This document shows, in pieces, positions 43,948 through 54,300 of a stretch of DNA of 64,000 nt (position 1 is its first letter; every line of letters begins with the position of its first letter). Where the stretch lies: positions 104,284 to 168,283 of the forward strand of contig DLJQ01000012.1 of assembly GCA_002484335.1 (NCBI GenBank), in the 5' to 3' direction. Under the pieces are notes generated by a model. That model made no database searches. It was not told where the DNA came from and worked only from the letters and a program-made list of their open reading frames with translations. Both the position numbers and the translations under genes were made by a program. This DNA is from Flavobacteriales bacterium UBA7612. Lineage in GTDB: Bacteria > Bacteroidota > Bacteroidia > Flavobacteriales > Weeksellaceae.

Positions 43948-45270
43948 ATGAATATTACTAAAAATACAACAGGAGATTTAAGCGCAGTATTAACTGTAAC
44001 TGTTGACAAGGCAGATTATCAAGAAAAAGTAGTTGAAGTATTAAACCAATACAGAAAAACAGCAGATATCAAAGGATTCCGTAAAGGTCAAGTTCCTATG
44101 AGTTTTGTTAAAAAACAATACGAACAAGCTGTAATTTTTGATACTGTAAATGATTTATTACAAAAAAGTGTTTCTGATTATATTAATACAGAAAAATTAT
44201 CAATTTTAGGGAATCCAGTTCCTGTAATCAAAGATATTGATTGGAATGCTGACCAATTAAACTTTGACTTTGAGTTAGGTTTAGCACCTGAATTTGATGT
44301 AGATTTATCTAAAATAGAAATTGAAAACTATAAAGTAAAAGTTGCTGACGAAGAAGTTCAAAAATATGTAGATAATTTTGCTGCTCGTTTTGGATCATTA
44401 AAATCTTTAGCTGAAGCTGAAGCTGAAGCTGTTTTAAAAGTTGATGCTAAAGTTGAAGGACAAGAAGAAGCTAAAGCGACTTTTGTTCGTCTAGAAGATT
44501 TAAAAGATGCATCTGCTTTTATTGGTAAAAAAGTTGGTGATGTTGTTGAAGTAAATACAAATGATATTTTTGATACAGCTGAAGAAGCTGCTCAAGAATT
44601 AAATGCAGAAGTTTCTGAAGAAGGTATAAAAGTTACTTATACAATTAAAGAAATCAACAAAACTGAAAAATCAGAGATCAATCAAGAATTATTTGATAAA
44701 GTATACGGAGAAGGAACTGTAGATTCAGAAGAAGCATTCCGTAACAAAATCAAAGAAGAGTCAGAAAACATGTACAACAAAGAATCTGACAAACAAATTA
44801 TAAATGATGTTGTAGCAAAATTAGTTGAAACAATTAAATTTGACTTACCATTAGAGTTTTTAACTAAATGGTTACAAACTTCTAACGAAAACATAACTTC
44901 TGAAGAGCAAGCTAAAGAAGAATTGGCTAAAATGGACAAAGGTTTACGTTACCAATTAATCGAAGCTAAAATTGCAGAAGTTAATAATGTAGAAGTTTCT
45001 GCTGAAGAAGTTAAAGAAGCTGCATTTGCTGCAATCAAAGATCAATTAAAAATGTACGGTCAAACTTCTATTCCTGAAGAAACATTACAACAAATTGCAA
45101 TGTCAGCTCTTCAAAATCAAGAAGAATATAACCGTCTATCATACCAAGCATTTACAGATAAAATGTTAGATGTATTCAAAAACAACGTTAAATTAAACGA
45201 AAAAGAAGTTACATTTGATGAGTTTGTAGATATAATCACAGAAAAGAATAAAGAATTAGCAGAAGCTTAA
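43948..45270 (+). CDS. tig: Trigger factor
   Basis: A 440-residue ribosome-associated chaperone. The N-terminal ribosome-binding signature is seen as IKGFRKGQVPMSFVKKQYEQ (about residues 37-56). The central region where a PPIase (FKBP) domain would be (about 150-235) lacks the usual FxGG-type motifs and is probably a degenerate, catalytically weak domain; this is typical of Bacteroidota trigger factors. The C-terminal helical chaperone part ends at 440. Precedes clpP by 51 bases. Confidence 0.92.
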   Translation: MNITKNTTGDLSAVLTVTVDKADYQEKVVEVLNQYRKTADIKGFRKGQVPMSFVKKQYEQAVIFDTVNDLLQKSVSDYINTEKLSILGNPVPVIKDIDWNADQLNFDFELGLAPEFDVDLSKIEIENYKVKVADEEVQKYVDNFAARFGSLKSLAEAEAEAVLKVDAKVEGQEEAKATFVRLEDLKDASAFIGKKVGDVVEVNTNDIFDTAEEAAQELNAEVSEEGIKVTYTIKEINKTEKSEINQELFDKVYGEGTVDSEEAFRNKIKEESENMYNKESDKQIINDVVAKLVETIKFDLPLEFLTKWLQTSNENITSEEQAKEELAKMDKGLRYQLIEAKIAEVNNVEVSAEEVKEAAFAAIKDQLKMYGQTSIPEETLQQIAMSALQNQEEYNRLSYQAFTDKMLDVFKNNVKLNEKEVTFDEFVDIITEKNKELAEA

Positions 45271-45321
45271 TTGTAATCTTCTAAAAAAATTCTTTACCTT
45301 TCATTTAAAATCTAAAAAACA

Positions 45322-45987
45322 ATGAAAAACGTAGGAGAAGAATTTAAAAAATACGCAGCGTTAGATAAAGGTATTAGCTCTTTACATTTAGAAAGCTATA
45401 TCCAAAACATGACGCCATACATTGTTGAAGAAAGAAAACTAAACGTTGCACAAATGGATGTTTTCTCTCGTTTAATGATGGATAGAATTATCTTTTTAGG
45501 AACAGCTATTGATGATCAAGTTGCGAACATCATTCAAGCACAATTATTGTTCTTAGAAAGTGTTGATTCTACTAAAGACATTCAGATTTATGTAAACTCA
45601 CCAGGAGGAGGAGTTTATGCAGGACTTGGTATATATGATACTATGCAATTAGTAAAACCTGATGTAGCAACAATTTGTACAGGTATGGCTGCCTCTATGG
45701 GTGCTGTATTATTAGCTGCTGGTGCTGCAGGAAAACGTTCGGCATTAAAACATTCTCGTGTGATGATTCACCAACCATTGGGTGGTGCTCAAGGTCAAGC
45801 TACTGATATGGAAATTACATTGAAAGAAATCTTGAAATTGAAAAAAGAATTATATGATATTCTTGCTCATCACTCTGGCCAAACTTTCGAACAAATCGAA
45901 AAAGATGGAGAAAGAGATTATTGGATGACGTCTCTTGAAGCAAAAGAATATGGAATGATTGATGAAGTTTTATCACCTCGATCATAA
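45322..45987 (+). CDS. clpP: ATP-dependent Clp protease proteolytic subunit
   Basis: A 221-residue serine peptidase. The catalytic Ser is in GMAASMGAVLL (residue 125), the His in MIHQPLGG (residue 150), 25 positions apart as in E. coli ClpP, and the Asp in GERDYWMTSLEA (about 193). It forms the barrel that degrades proteins fed by ClpX (46215). Sequence complete, with a normal N-terminal propeptide. Followed by a strong terminator, so clpX is separately transcribed. Confidence 0.97.
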   Translation: MKNVGEEFKKYAALDKGISSLHLESYIQNMTPYIVEERKLNVAQMDVFSRLMMDRIIFLGTAIDDQVANIIQAQLLFLESVDSTKDIQIYVNSPGGGVYAGLGIYDTMQLVKPDVATICTGMAASMGAVLLAAGAAGKRSALKHSRVMIHQPLGGAQGQATDMEITLKEILKLKKELYDILAHHSGQTFEQIEKDGERDYWMTSLEAKEYGMIDEVLSPRS

Positions 45988-46003
45988 AATAAAAAAATTA
46001 ATT

Positions 46004-46043
46004 AAAAAAACCATTTCAATATGTATTGAAATGGTTTTTTTTT
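46004..46043 (+). terminator. Terminator after clpP
   Basis: Arms AACCATTTCAAT/ATTGAAATGGTT with a four-base loop and long A and T flanks. Confidence 0.95.
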
Positions 46044-46093
46044 GAAATAAAATTGATTACATAAAAAAGATGAAATACAGTAAAAATAAGGCA

Positions 46094-46130
46094 TACAAAA
46101 AATCGATAAAATTATCCGATTTTATTTGTA
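46094..46130. other. Imperfect hairpin in the clpP-clpX gap
   Basis: TACAAA, then AATCG, pair with CGATTT and TTTGTA across a short AT loop, giving a stem of over ten pairs. It is not followed by a T run and lies upstream of the clpX -7 box, so it could be a second terminator remnant or a regulatory site. Confidence 0.4.
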
Positions 46131-46185
46131 GGCATTGACTTTCTACAATTTAAGAAAGAAATTTTTATGTAAAAAAGAAAATAGG

Positions 46186-46193
46186 TAACTTTG
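46186..46193 (+). promoter_or_regulatory. -7 box (TAACTTTG) for clpX
   Basis: Exact TAnnTTTG 21 bases before the TTG start of clpX at 46215. Confidence 0.6.
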
Positions 46194-46214
46194 CAAACTA
46201 AATAAGAAGAAAAA

Positions 46215-47363
46215 TTGGAAGAAAATAAGTGCTCTTTTTGCGGAAAAAGCAGAAACGAAGTAAATATTTTAGTATCAGGTATAGACGGTAATATTTGCGA
46301 TAATTGTATTGAACAAGCTCATGGTATAGTTTTAGAAGAATCTAAGTTCAAAGATAATAATGATTTAATAAAACCATTAGCATTAAAATCACCTAAAGAA
46401 ATTAAAGAATTTCTTGATGAATACGTAATTGGACAAGATCAAGCAAAAAAAATATTATCTGTTGCTGTTTACAATCATTATAAAAGAATATTACTAGATC
46501 GTGATAACGAAGTAGAAATTGATAAATCTAACGTTATTTTAGTAGGAGAAACAGGAAGTGGGAAAACTCTATTAGCTAAAACAATTGCAAAGTTATTAAA
46601 CGTACCTTTTGCTATAGTTGATGCAACTGTACTTACTGAAGCAGGATATGTTGGAGAAGATGTTGAAAGTATTCTTACTCGTTTATTACAAGCAGCTGAT
46701 TATAACTTAGAATTAGCAGAGAAAGGAATTGTATTTATCGATGAAGTTGATAAAATTGCAAGAAAAAGTGATAACCCTTCTATTACAAGAGATGTTTCAG
46801 GAGAAGGTGTACAACAAGCTCTATTAAAAATTTTAGAAGGTACAATAGTTAATGTACCACCGAAAGGAGGACGTAAACATCCAGACCAAAAATTCATAGA
46901 AGTTAATACAAAAGATATTTTATTTATAGCTGGTGGAGCATTTTCAGGTATAGAAAAACATATTGCTGATCGTTTAAAGAAACATGTTATAGGTTTCAAA
47001 AATGAGGATCATAAAGAAATAGAAAATCTTTTAGATGAAGTTAATGCTCAAGATTTGAAAAATTTTGGTATTATACCTGAATTAATTGGTCGTTTACCTA
47101 TTATAACTTATCTAAAAGCTTTAGATAAAGAAGCTATGAGAGCTATCCTAACTGAACCAAAAAATTCATTAATTAAGCAATATACTAAATTATTTGAACT
47201 AGATAATAAAGAACTTATTGTTACTGATGAAACATTAAATAAAATTGTTGATAGAGCTGATGAATTAGGTTTAGGAGCACGTGGTTTAAGAGCTGTAACA
47301 GAAGAAATTTTTACAGATTTCATGTATAACATTAAAGATTTACCAGAAAAAGTAATAATATAA
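46215..47363 (+). CDS. clpX: ATP-dependent Clp protease ATP-binding subunit ClpX
   Basis: A 382-residue AAA+ unfoldase. Zinc-binding domain Cys pairs: CSFCGKSR (residues 6-9) and CDNCIEQAHG (about 28-31). AAA+ motifs: Walker A GETGSGKT (about 114), pore loop GYVGEDVES (about 139), Walker B IVFIDEVDKI (about 171), RKH loop GGRKHPDQKF (about 216), IGF loop HVIGFKNED for ClpP docking (about 257), sensor 2 GARGLRAVTEE (about 357). It ends about 25 residues sooner than typical, at DLPEKVII. Start is TTG. Confidence 0.95.
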   Translation: MEENKCSFCGKSRNEVNILVSGIDGNICDNCIEQAHGIVLEESKFKDNNDLIKPLALKSPKEIKEFLDEYVIGQDQAKKILSVAVYNHYKRILLDRDNEVEIDKSNVILVGETGSGKTLLAKTIAKLLNVPFAIVDATVLTEAGYVGEDVESILTRLLQAADYNLELAEKGIVFIDEVDKIARKSDNPSITRDVSGEGVQQALLKILEGTIVNVPPKGGRKHPDQKFIEVNTKDILFIAGGAFSGIEKHIADRLKKHVIGFKNEDHKEIENLLDEVNAQDLKNFGIIPELIGRLPIITYLKALDKEAMRAILTEPKNSLIKQYTKLFELDNKELIVTDETLNKIVDRADELGLGARGLRAVTEEIFTDFMYNIKDLPEKVII

Positions 47364-47395
47364 TCAACTGTATTATAACTTTTTAAAAAAAATCA

Positions 47396-47403
47396 TATAT
47401 TTG
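47396..47403 (+). promoter_or_regulatory. -7 box (TATATTTG) for the T9SS type A gene
   Basis: Exact TAnnTTTG 64 bases before the ATG at 47468. Confidence 0.5.
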
Positions 47404-47467
47404 TAACTAGTAGTATTAATTATAATTAATACTACTAACAACTAACTAAAAAAAACAACATATAATT

Positions 47468-49516
47468 ATGAAAAAGAATCTACTTGCTTTATTTGCATTA
47501 AGTGGAATATTTAGTACTACTTATGCACAAGATACCTATATTAATGACGCTGTTGTTGTAAAAGTGAATCCTAATACTTTATTCTATAATGGAGGAGCTG
47601 TAGCTGTAAATACAACTAATACAACTGCTACAACAGAAAAAATCATTAATGAAGGTAATATACAAATTGAAGGTAACTTTTCAAACGCTAATACTACAGG
47701 TAAAAACTTTGTTAATAGATATATCAGTACAAATTCTTATGCCCAATTAAAAATTAACGATGTGGGAGATGTAACAGGTAAGATAACAATCGAAAGACCT
47801 AATTTTGATGCTACAAAAGGTGAGTATTATGACTTCGGATTACCTTTTCAAGATGATAATATAGAAGATATTATAAATAATATAACTGGTTCTAATAGTA
47901 CATTTAAAGGTGATTGTAAAGTTAATCAAAATTGCGGTACTAATAGATATAATGAAACTTTATTATTGTGGGATATACATGAAACAGAATATGACCATGT
48001 ACCTCTAGGTAGTAAAATCATTCCTGGTAGTAATTATATTATAAATACTAGAAATGGTGAATTTAGAAATTTTCTTATTAATATTTCTTCTAGTAATAAA
48101 TTTAGTACCTATGGTAAACCTAATAATAAAAATCTTATATTAGATAATATAGAAAGTGGAATTGTTAATAAATCTGAGTCTCAATTCTCTGAATTAACAT
48201 GGGGTAACTGGAAAAATCTTTTAAATAATTATAATGAAAAATACGTTTCTTACTTAGGAAACAATGTCGCTGATACAAATGCTAGATATGGAAAAAATTT
48301 ACATAGGTTTTCTAATCCATTTACTTCTAATTTAGACTTGAGTGATATATCTATAGATAATTCATGGATTAAGTTTATAATTGATGGAGTAGTCAAAAGT
48401 CCTACACAAACTTTTGATCCTACAGCAATAAAATTTAAATTAAATAAACTAACTAGTAATAATTCTAATTGGAATATCGAAAATGGAGGTAGTAATCCTA
48501 ACATCACTCGAATTAGTGTTTATTTACAAAAAGGAACAAATCAATCTACACCATATTTTTGGGCAGGAAATCCAGATGCTTTAATAATAAAGCCTTTCGA
48601 ATACTTTGAAATTGATTATTACACAATGATTAAAGCAAGAAATGGAAATAGTAATTTGGTAAAAGCTAATTTTAACATTTCTGACTCTCAAAAAACATTT
48701 GAGAATGAATATAAATACAAAAATAATACAACTGGTGTTTATTCTAGAAATAGTGCTAATAATTCTAATGAAGACATTATTGAATCTAAAGGTTTAATTG
48801 CTGGTAATGATTTTACTCAATTAGAATTATCATTATTTAATGAAGAAAACTCCCAAGGTGATGCAATATATTTAGTTAATTCTAGTTTTTATAAAACTGG
48901 AGATAATCTTGAGGAATCTTTTACATATAATCCTATTTTCTTACATGAAGAAAACAAAGATGGATCTATAATCTTAGAATCAGAAACATTATTTAATCAA
49001 TTTAACTCAGATGATTATATTGGAAAACCTATTAAAATTGGTTTCAATAATCTAATTGAAGGTCAGGAATATACAATTAATTTGAGATTTTTTGAAAAAT
49101 CTATTTTAAATAAAGTTAAAAATTTTAGTACTGGTAATTATTATTTATTAGATAAAGTTAAAAATAATGTTACAGAAATTAATTCTGAATCTAAAATCAA
49201 TTTCATTGCTAATTCTAAAACATATGACCAATATGAATTATATTGGAAGCAGAAACCTAGTCTAAATAATATAAACAATATAAATTCTACGTTTATATAC
49301 ACAGATAACAATTATCAATTTGTTAAATTTGAACAGTCTAATACTACTGCAGATATAGATGTATTTGATTTAACTGGACGTAAAATATTATCTAAGAATG
49401 CTGTTACAACAAGTTCAGATTATCAATTGAATTTAAATAATATTTCGTCTATTTACGTTGTAAAAATTACATACAAGAATGGTAAAACAGTAACCAAGAA
49501 AATAATCAAAAAATAA
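47468..49516 (+). CDS. T9SS type A secreted protein, unknown function
   Basis: A 682-residue exported protein. Signal peptide ends TTYAQ (about 20). The body is Asn/Ser/Thr-rich beta structure with short repeats of KxFxxRYIS-type (NFVNRYISTNSYAQL) and a KITIERPNFDA element typical of flavobacterial surface proteins. The final 75 residues (DVFDLTGRKILSKNA, YVVKITYKNGKTVTKKIIKK) are a type A T9SS sorting domain. Immediately downstream (five bases) lies an 80-residue PID-CTERM-like protein, so the two are co-expressed. Confidence 0.85.
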   Translation: MKKNLLALFALSGIFSTTYAQDTYINDAVVVKVNPNTLFYNGGAVAVNTTNTTATTEKIINEGNIQIEGNFSNANTTGKNFVNRYISTNSYAQLKINDVGDVTGKITIERPNFDATKGEYYDFGLPFQDDNIEDIINNITGSNSTFKGDCKVNQNCGTNRYNETLLLWDIHETEYDHVPLGSKIIPGSNYIINTRNGEFRNFLINISSSNKFSTYGKPNNKNLILDNIESGIVNKSESQFSELTWGNWKNLLNNYNEKYVSYLGNNVADTNARYGKNLHRFSNPFTSNLDLSDISIDNSWIKFIIDGVVKSPTQTFDPTAIKFKLNKLTSNNSNWNIENGGSNPNITRISVYLQKGTNQSTPYFWAGNPDALIIKPFEYFEIDYYTMIKARNGNSNLVKANFNISDSQKTFENEYKYKNNTTGVYSRNSANNSNEDIIESKGLIAGNDFTQLELSLFNEENSQGDAIYLVNSSFYKTGDNLEESFTYNPIFLHEENKDGSIILESETLFNQFNSDDYIGKPIKIGFNNLIEGQEYTINLRFFEKSILNKVKNFSTGNYYLLDKVKNNVTEINSESKINFIANSKTYDQYELYWKQKPSLNNINNINSTFIYTDNNYQFVKFEQSNTTADIDVFDLTGRKILSKNAVTTSSDYQLNLNNISSIYVVKITYKNGKTVTKKIIKK

Positions 49517-49521
49517 CACCT

Positions 49522-49764
49522 ATGAAAAATTCTTTAAAATTCTATTTACTATTAATTTCTTTTTGTGTAATAAATGTAAATGTTTTTGCTCAAGATTGTG
49601 ATCCTGAAGATCCTGATTGTATTCCAACTCCAACTGACCCTAATACAAATACACCTGGTAATCCAGGAACACCAATTGATGGTTATTTACCTGTGTTAAT
49701 TATTACAGCAGTTACAATAGCAGGTATATATTCTTATAAACAAAGAAAACTTATTCAAAAATAA
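49522..49764 (+). CDS. Small PID-CTERM-like exported membrane protein
   Basis: An 80-residue protein: signal peptide (ends NVFAQ, about 24), short Asp/Pro-rich region (DCDPEDPDCIPTPTDPN), a PIDGYLP motif (about 52), one transmembrane helix (about 56-71) and a basic end (YKQRKLIQK). The PID-helix-basic architecture matches the PID-CTERM sorting-signal proteins paired with T9SS genes in Flavobacteriia; the name is recalled, not verified. Probably processed by an exosortase. Ends at the terminator at 49777. Confidence 0.6.
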   Translation: MKNSLKFYLLLISFCVINVNVFAQDCDPEDPDCIPTPTDPNTNTPGNPGTPIDGYLPVLIITAVTIAGIYSYKQRKLIQK

Positions 49765-49776
49765 ATTCTTAAATTT

Positions 49777-49808
49777 AAAACCTCAATCAAATTGATTGAG
49801 GTTTTTTT
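49777..49808 (+). terminator. Terminator after the PID-CTERM-like gene
   Basis: AAAACCTCAATC/GATTGAGGTTTT stem, loop AAATT, then a T run. It argues against the longer upstream start of the next gene (49792). Confidence 0.9.
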
Positions 49809-49830
49809 ATACTACAAAAACAAACCAAAA

Positions 49831-51126
49831 ATGAAAAATAAATATATACTCCCAGTTTTAGTTTTAGGGAGTTCAGCATTTGGACAATTTACAGTTTCAG
49901 GACAATTTGAAAATTACCCAGAAAAAACTGTTCTTGTAAAAATATATGATAATGCAGAGCTTAAATTACTAAAAAATACAAAAACAGATAATCAAGGAAA
50001 TTTTTCTGCTAATGTCCCAAAAGAATATACTGGAATAGTACGTGTTGATTTACCTACTGGAGAAAACGTTGCGCTATTAACAGATAATAAAAACATTGAG
50101 TTTAAAACAACAACAGGACAAGATTTTGCTAAAAATTTAACTGTTATAGAAGGTGATGCTCAAAAAGATTTAGTTAAAGCAGAAGAATTACAACCTTTAA
50201 ATGATGTACAAGCACAAGTATTTCCATACTTAATGCAAATGTACAAACCTACTGATGAATTCTATGTTGCAATGATTAAAGAAGACAAGCGCATTAATTC
50301 TATAAAAAACAATACTAAATTCACTCCTTTAGTTAGCTACATTAATAGTCTAAAAGAATTAAAACAAAAAGCTCAAAATAATACAGATCCTCAATTAGAA
50401 GAAAATATCATAAAACATTTTGTAAATGATGACGAAAAATTAGAGCAATCTGGCTTATTTAGTGATTTAGTTTTTGCCTATATCAATTCTAGTATTTCAA
50501 AAGCTGGAGGAAAAGATATAGAAAACAATCTTATTTTAGCAACTGATAATATTCTTAATAAAACAGATATACAGACAACAAGAGGACAAAATGTTCTAAC
50601 AACAATTCTAAACTTTGTACCAGCTGATCAATACCCAAATTTTCACAAAAAATATGTCGATAAAGTAAATGGATTGACATGTAAAATTACTGATCAATTG
50701 AAAAAGAAAGTTGGACAATCATCTAGTATAAAAATAGGTACCAAAGTTCCTAATATAACTTTCGATCAAGCTATTAAAGGGAAGAAATCTTTATATGATA
50801 TCAAAGCAAACCAGAAATTAATAGTTTTTTGGGCTTCTTGGTGCCCTGCTTGCCAACAAGAAATTCCATATATCAAAGAATATTATAAAGAATTTAAAGC
50901 AAAAGGAGGAGAAATCGTTGCTATATCTTTAGATTATGATAAAAACGAATTTGATAAAGCAATCAAAGATTTTTCATGGTACAATTATACAGATTTATTA
51001 CGTTGGGATTCTCCAATTGTAGAACAATTTGGTGTTGAATCTACTCCCACTTTATTGTTAGTAGATAAAGATAATAAATTAATAAAAATTGCACATCACA
51101 TTTCAGAATTTGAAGCAGCAAAATAA
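49831..51126 (+). CDS. TlpA-like thioredoxin-domain protein, exported
   Basis: A 431-residue periplasmic thiol-disulfide protein, started here at ATG 49831 because the frame's earlier ATG (49792) lies in a terminator and would hide the signal peptide (MKNKYILPVLVLGSSAFGQ). A DUF4369-like N-terminal domain (about 20-95) is followed by a linker and a C-terminal thioredoxin fold with WASWCPACQQEIPY (Cys pair about 333-336) and a cis-Pro in VESTPTLLLVD (about 403). Probably reduces disulfides in cytochrome or envelope maturation. Followed by a terminator and repeat copy D. Confidence 0.85.
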   Translation: MKNKYILPVLVLGSSAFGQFTVSGQFENYPEKTVLVKIYDNAELKLLKNTKTDNQGNFSANVPKEYTGIVRVDLPTGENVALLTDNKNIEFKTTTGQDFAKNLTVIEGDAQKDLVKAEELQPLNDVQAQVFPYLMQMYKPTDEFYVAMIKEDKRINSIKNNTKFTPLVSYINSLKELKQKAQNNTDPQLEENIIKHFVNDDEKLEQSGLFSDLVFAYINSSISKAGGKDIENNLILATDNILNKTDIQTTRGQNVLTTILNFVPADQYPNFHKKYVDKVNGLTCKITDQLKKKVGQSSSIKIGTKVPNITFDQAIKGKKSLYDIKANQKLIVFWASWCPACQQEIPYIKEYYKEFKAKGGEIVAISLDYDKNEFDKAIKDFSWYNYTDLLRWDSPIVEQFGVESTPTLLLVDKDNKLIKIAHHISEFEAAK

Positions 51127-51141
51127 AATATAGAAAAGGTT

Positions 51142-51167
51142 AAAGATTATTTTTTAATCTTTTTTTA
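51142..51167 (+). terminator. Probable terminator after the TlpA-like gene
   Basis: AAAGATTA/TAATCTTT stem with a T-rich loop and following T run. Confidence 0.6.
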
Positions 51168-51176
51168 TTAAATAAA

Positions 51177-51286
51177 TTGGGCAATCGCTACGCAGCGGGC
51201 TTTATGTTTCAATCTTTTCTAATTATTTAGCAGAAATCAAAATATATTTAATTAGGAAAGGATTTCCACTGCAATCCCTATTGCAA
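51177..51286 (-). repeat. Structured dispersed repeat, copy D
   Basis: Read on the minus strand it begins GCAAT and ends ATTGC followed by CCAA; the ends pair. The 5' hairpin is GGATT/AATCC around GCAGTGGA; the central core has arms CTAATTA/TAATTAG; the 3' hairpin is CGCT-GCGT-AGCG. It lies between the TlpA-like gene and the helicase gene, opposite in orientation to both. Confidence 0.85.
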
Positions 51287-51338
51287 TCAAAAAATATAAC
51301 AACTTTTTTATGCGTCATGTTTTGGCATTTTCATTTTC

Positions 51339-51346
51339 TATATTTG
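51339..51346 (+). promoter_or_regulatory. -7 box (TATATTTG) for the helicase-nuclease gene
   Basis: Exact TAnnTTTG 36 bases before the TTG start at 51382. TTTG at 51321-51324 could be a -33 element though the 14-base spacer is shorter than usual. Confidence 0.5.
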
Positions 51347-51381
51347 AGAAGATTGTTTAACTTTCATAAAAATTCAGAACA

Positions 51382-54300
51382 TTGTTACAAGCAGGCGATT
51401 TCAAAATTTACAATGCATCAGCTGGTGCAGGTAAAACTTATACATTAGTAAAAGAATTTATTTCATTATTACTAATCAACGAAAGCGATTATCATTTCGA
51501 GCATATATTGGCAATAACATTTACCAATAAAGCTGCAGGAGAGATGAAAGAACGTATTGTAGAAAAATTAGAAGAAATCGCAAATACAACAAATCCAAAA
51601 GAAGATGCATACATCTTAGATTTATCGAACGAACTGAATTTAAAACCTGAAATAATAAAAACGAAAGCTCATCATATACTCATAGCTATCCTACATAATT
51701 ATTCTAAATTTTCTATTTCAACCATTGATAAATTCAACCTAAGATTAATGAAATCTTTTGCACAAGATTTAGGATTATCAATGAATTTTGATGTTGAAAT
51801 GAATACCAACGAAATTATCTCTGAATCTGTCGATTTACTTTATTCTAAAATCGGTGAAGATGAAAAACTTACGCAAACCATGATAAAAATTGCGCTAGAT
51901 AATATGGATGATAATAAATCTTGGGACATTAGAAAAGCACTATCTGAGGATACGAATGATATATCAAATGATAAACATTTACAAGATTTAGAAAAACTGA
52001 AAAAAGTTTCTTTAGATGAATTTATTCGCTACAGAGATACAATTTATCAAAATATAAAAGACCTAAAAAATGGTTTAGTACTTATTGGGGAAGAATTTTT
52101 TGAATTACTTTCAAAAAATGGTATTTCCGTAAATGAATTACCAAATAAAACGAGAGGTATATATAGTTTTTTCAATAAGTTAAAAAATTATGACGGTTCT
52201 GGATTAATTTTACCAAGTGATTCTAATACTAAAGAAATTGAGGAAGGTATTTATTTGGATAAAGTAAAAGATGCTACAGCTGAAGCTATTTTTCCTGAGA
52301 TTAAAGAATTATTTATTAAAGCAGGAACAATTAATGATTATTTAGTATTATTTACTTCTATTCAGAAAAATATATCATCTATATCACTAATTAATGAAGT
52401 TGAAAAATCGTTAGATTCAATAAAAAAAGATTCAAATGTTTTATTGATTAATGAATTCAATACCATTATTAGTAAAAATTTACAAGAACAACCTGCTAAT
52501 TTCATTTACGAAAGAATTGGTTCGCGATACAATCATTATTTTATTGACGAATTTCAAGATACATCATCTTTACAATGGAATAATCTAGATCCTTTAATAG
52601 AAAATGCAAGAGCACAATCTGATACAATTATGTTGGTTGGTGATGCTAAACAATCTATTTATCGTTGGCGTGGAGGAAACCCTATGCAAATGATTGACTT
52701 AATAGAAAATAAAGAAGATGAAAAAATTAGTGTTGAAGAATTAGATAAAAACTGGCGAAGTCATGAAAATATTATCCAATTCAATAATGAATTATATACT
52801 TTTATTGCTCCGAGTTTAAATTTACCAAAATTTCAAAATTTATACGAAATTGGAAATAATCAATTAACAAATCATCAAAAAGATGGTTTTGTAAAATTAA
52901 ATTTCATTGAACAAGAAGGACGATCTAAAGATTTATTTAAAGAACAAAATTTAGAATTAGTTCTCAAAACTATTCATGAATGTTTAGAAAATGGTTTTAC
53001 GCTAAGTGATATTGCTATTTTAGTAAGAAATAATGCACAAGGTATTTTATTAGCAAAACACTTAACAGAAAATAATTTAGTGGTGATTTCTAATGAAGCT
53101 TTACTCTTAAAAAATTCATTTGAAATACAACTTATACATTATCTTTTCAAAATTACAGCCAATCCGATAGACGATCAATCAAAAGTTCGTTTCTTAATGG
53201 TTGCTTATGAATTACAACTTTTCCAAACAGAAGATTTAACAATTACTGTAGAAAATGCACTGAAAGGAGGTTTAAATAAATTTATTCAACAAACAAAAGC
53301 CTTAGGGATTGACATTAATTTTATAAAAGATCAAAACTTATCTCTGTATGATTTTACTGAAAAAGCAATCCGTACACTTTCTTTAGAGGAAAGATCTCCT
53401 GCTTACATATTAAGTTTCTTAGATGTTATTTTAGATTATTCTTCTCGAAATGAATCTGATCTTAATTCGTTCTTAGAATTTTGGGATACCATAAAAGATA
53501 AAGCGAGTATAAAAACTCCAAAAGGTGTTGATGCAATACAAATTATGACAATTCATAAATCAAAAGGTTTAGAGTTTCCAATTGTTATTCTTCCATTTTT
53601 AGATTGGCAAAGTAAAAATTCTAAAATCTGGATTCCTTTAGAAAAAAATGAAGAAACACCTTTTGATACATTTTATGTTGGAATTAATAAAGAATTAAAA
53701 TCAACAAAAAATGAAAAAATTAAACATGAAATAGATAAAGAAGAAAATCTAGTTCAGCTCGATGAAATCAACACATTATATGTTGCTACAACTCGTGCCA
53801 AGGAACAATTATATTTGATGGCTCAGAAACCAAAAGAAAAATCTACATCAAGATCAATTGCTAATTATCTTCATGATTTTGCTTTTTCTAAAGGATTTTC
53901 TGGTGATGAAATTATTCTGAAGGGATCTCCAAAACGTGTATCAGAAATAAAAAATAAGAAAAATTCTTCTTCTGAACTAAAACTTTATTCTTCTGATTGG
54001 AATACACGTTTAGTGATTAATACAAACTCTGAAAGAGCACAAGAAAAACTAAAGTTTACAGAATTTGGGAATACTGTTCACTCTATTCTATCACAAGTAA
54101 ATAAAGCACATGATTTGCATAAAGTGATAGAAATTGAAAAACAAAAAGGTTCTATTTCTTTAGAGAATGTGGGACATTTAGAAAAAACTTTGCAAAATCT
54201 ATTACAAGAACCTAAATTAGCACCTTACTTTGCTGATGATTTAACGGTTCTTAATGAACGAGATTTTATTGATGAAAACGGGCAAGTTTTTAGAGCCGAT

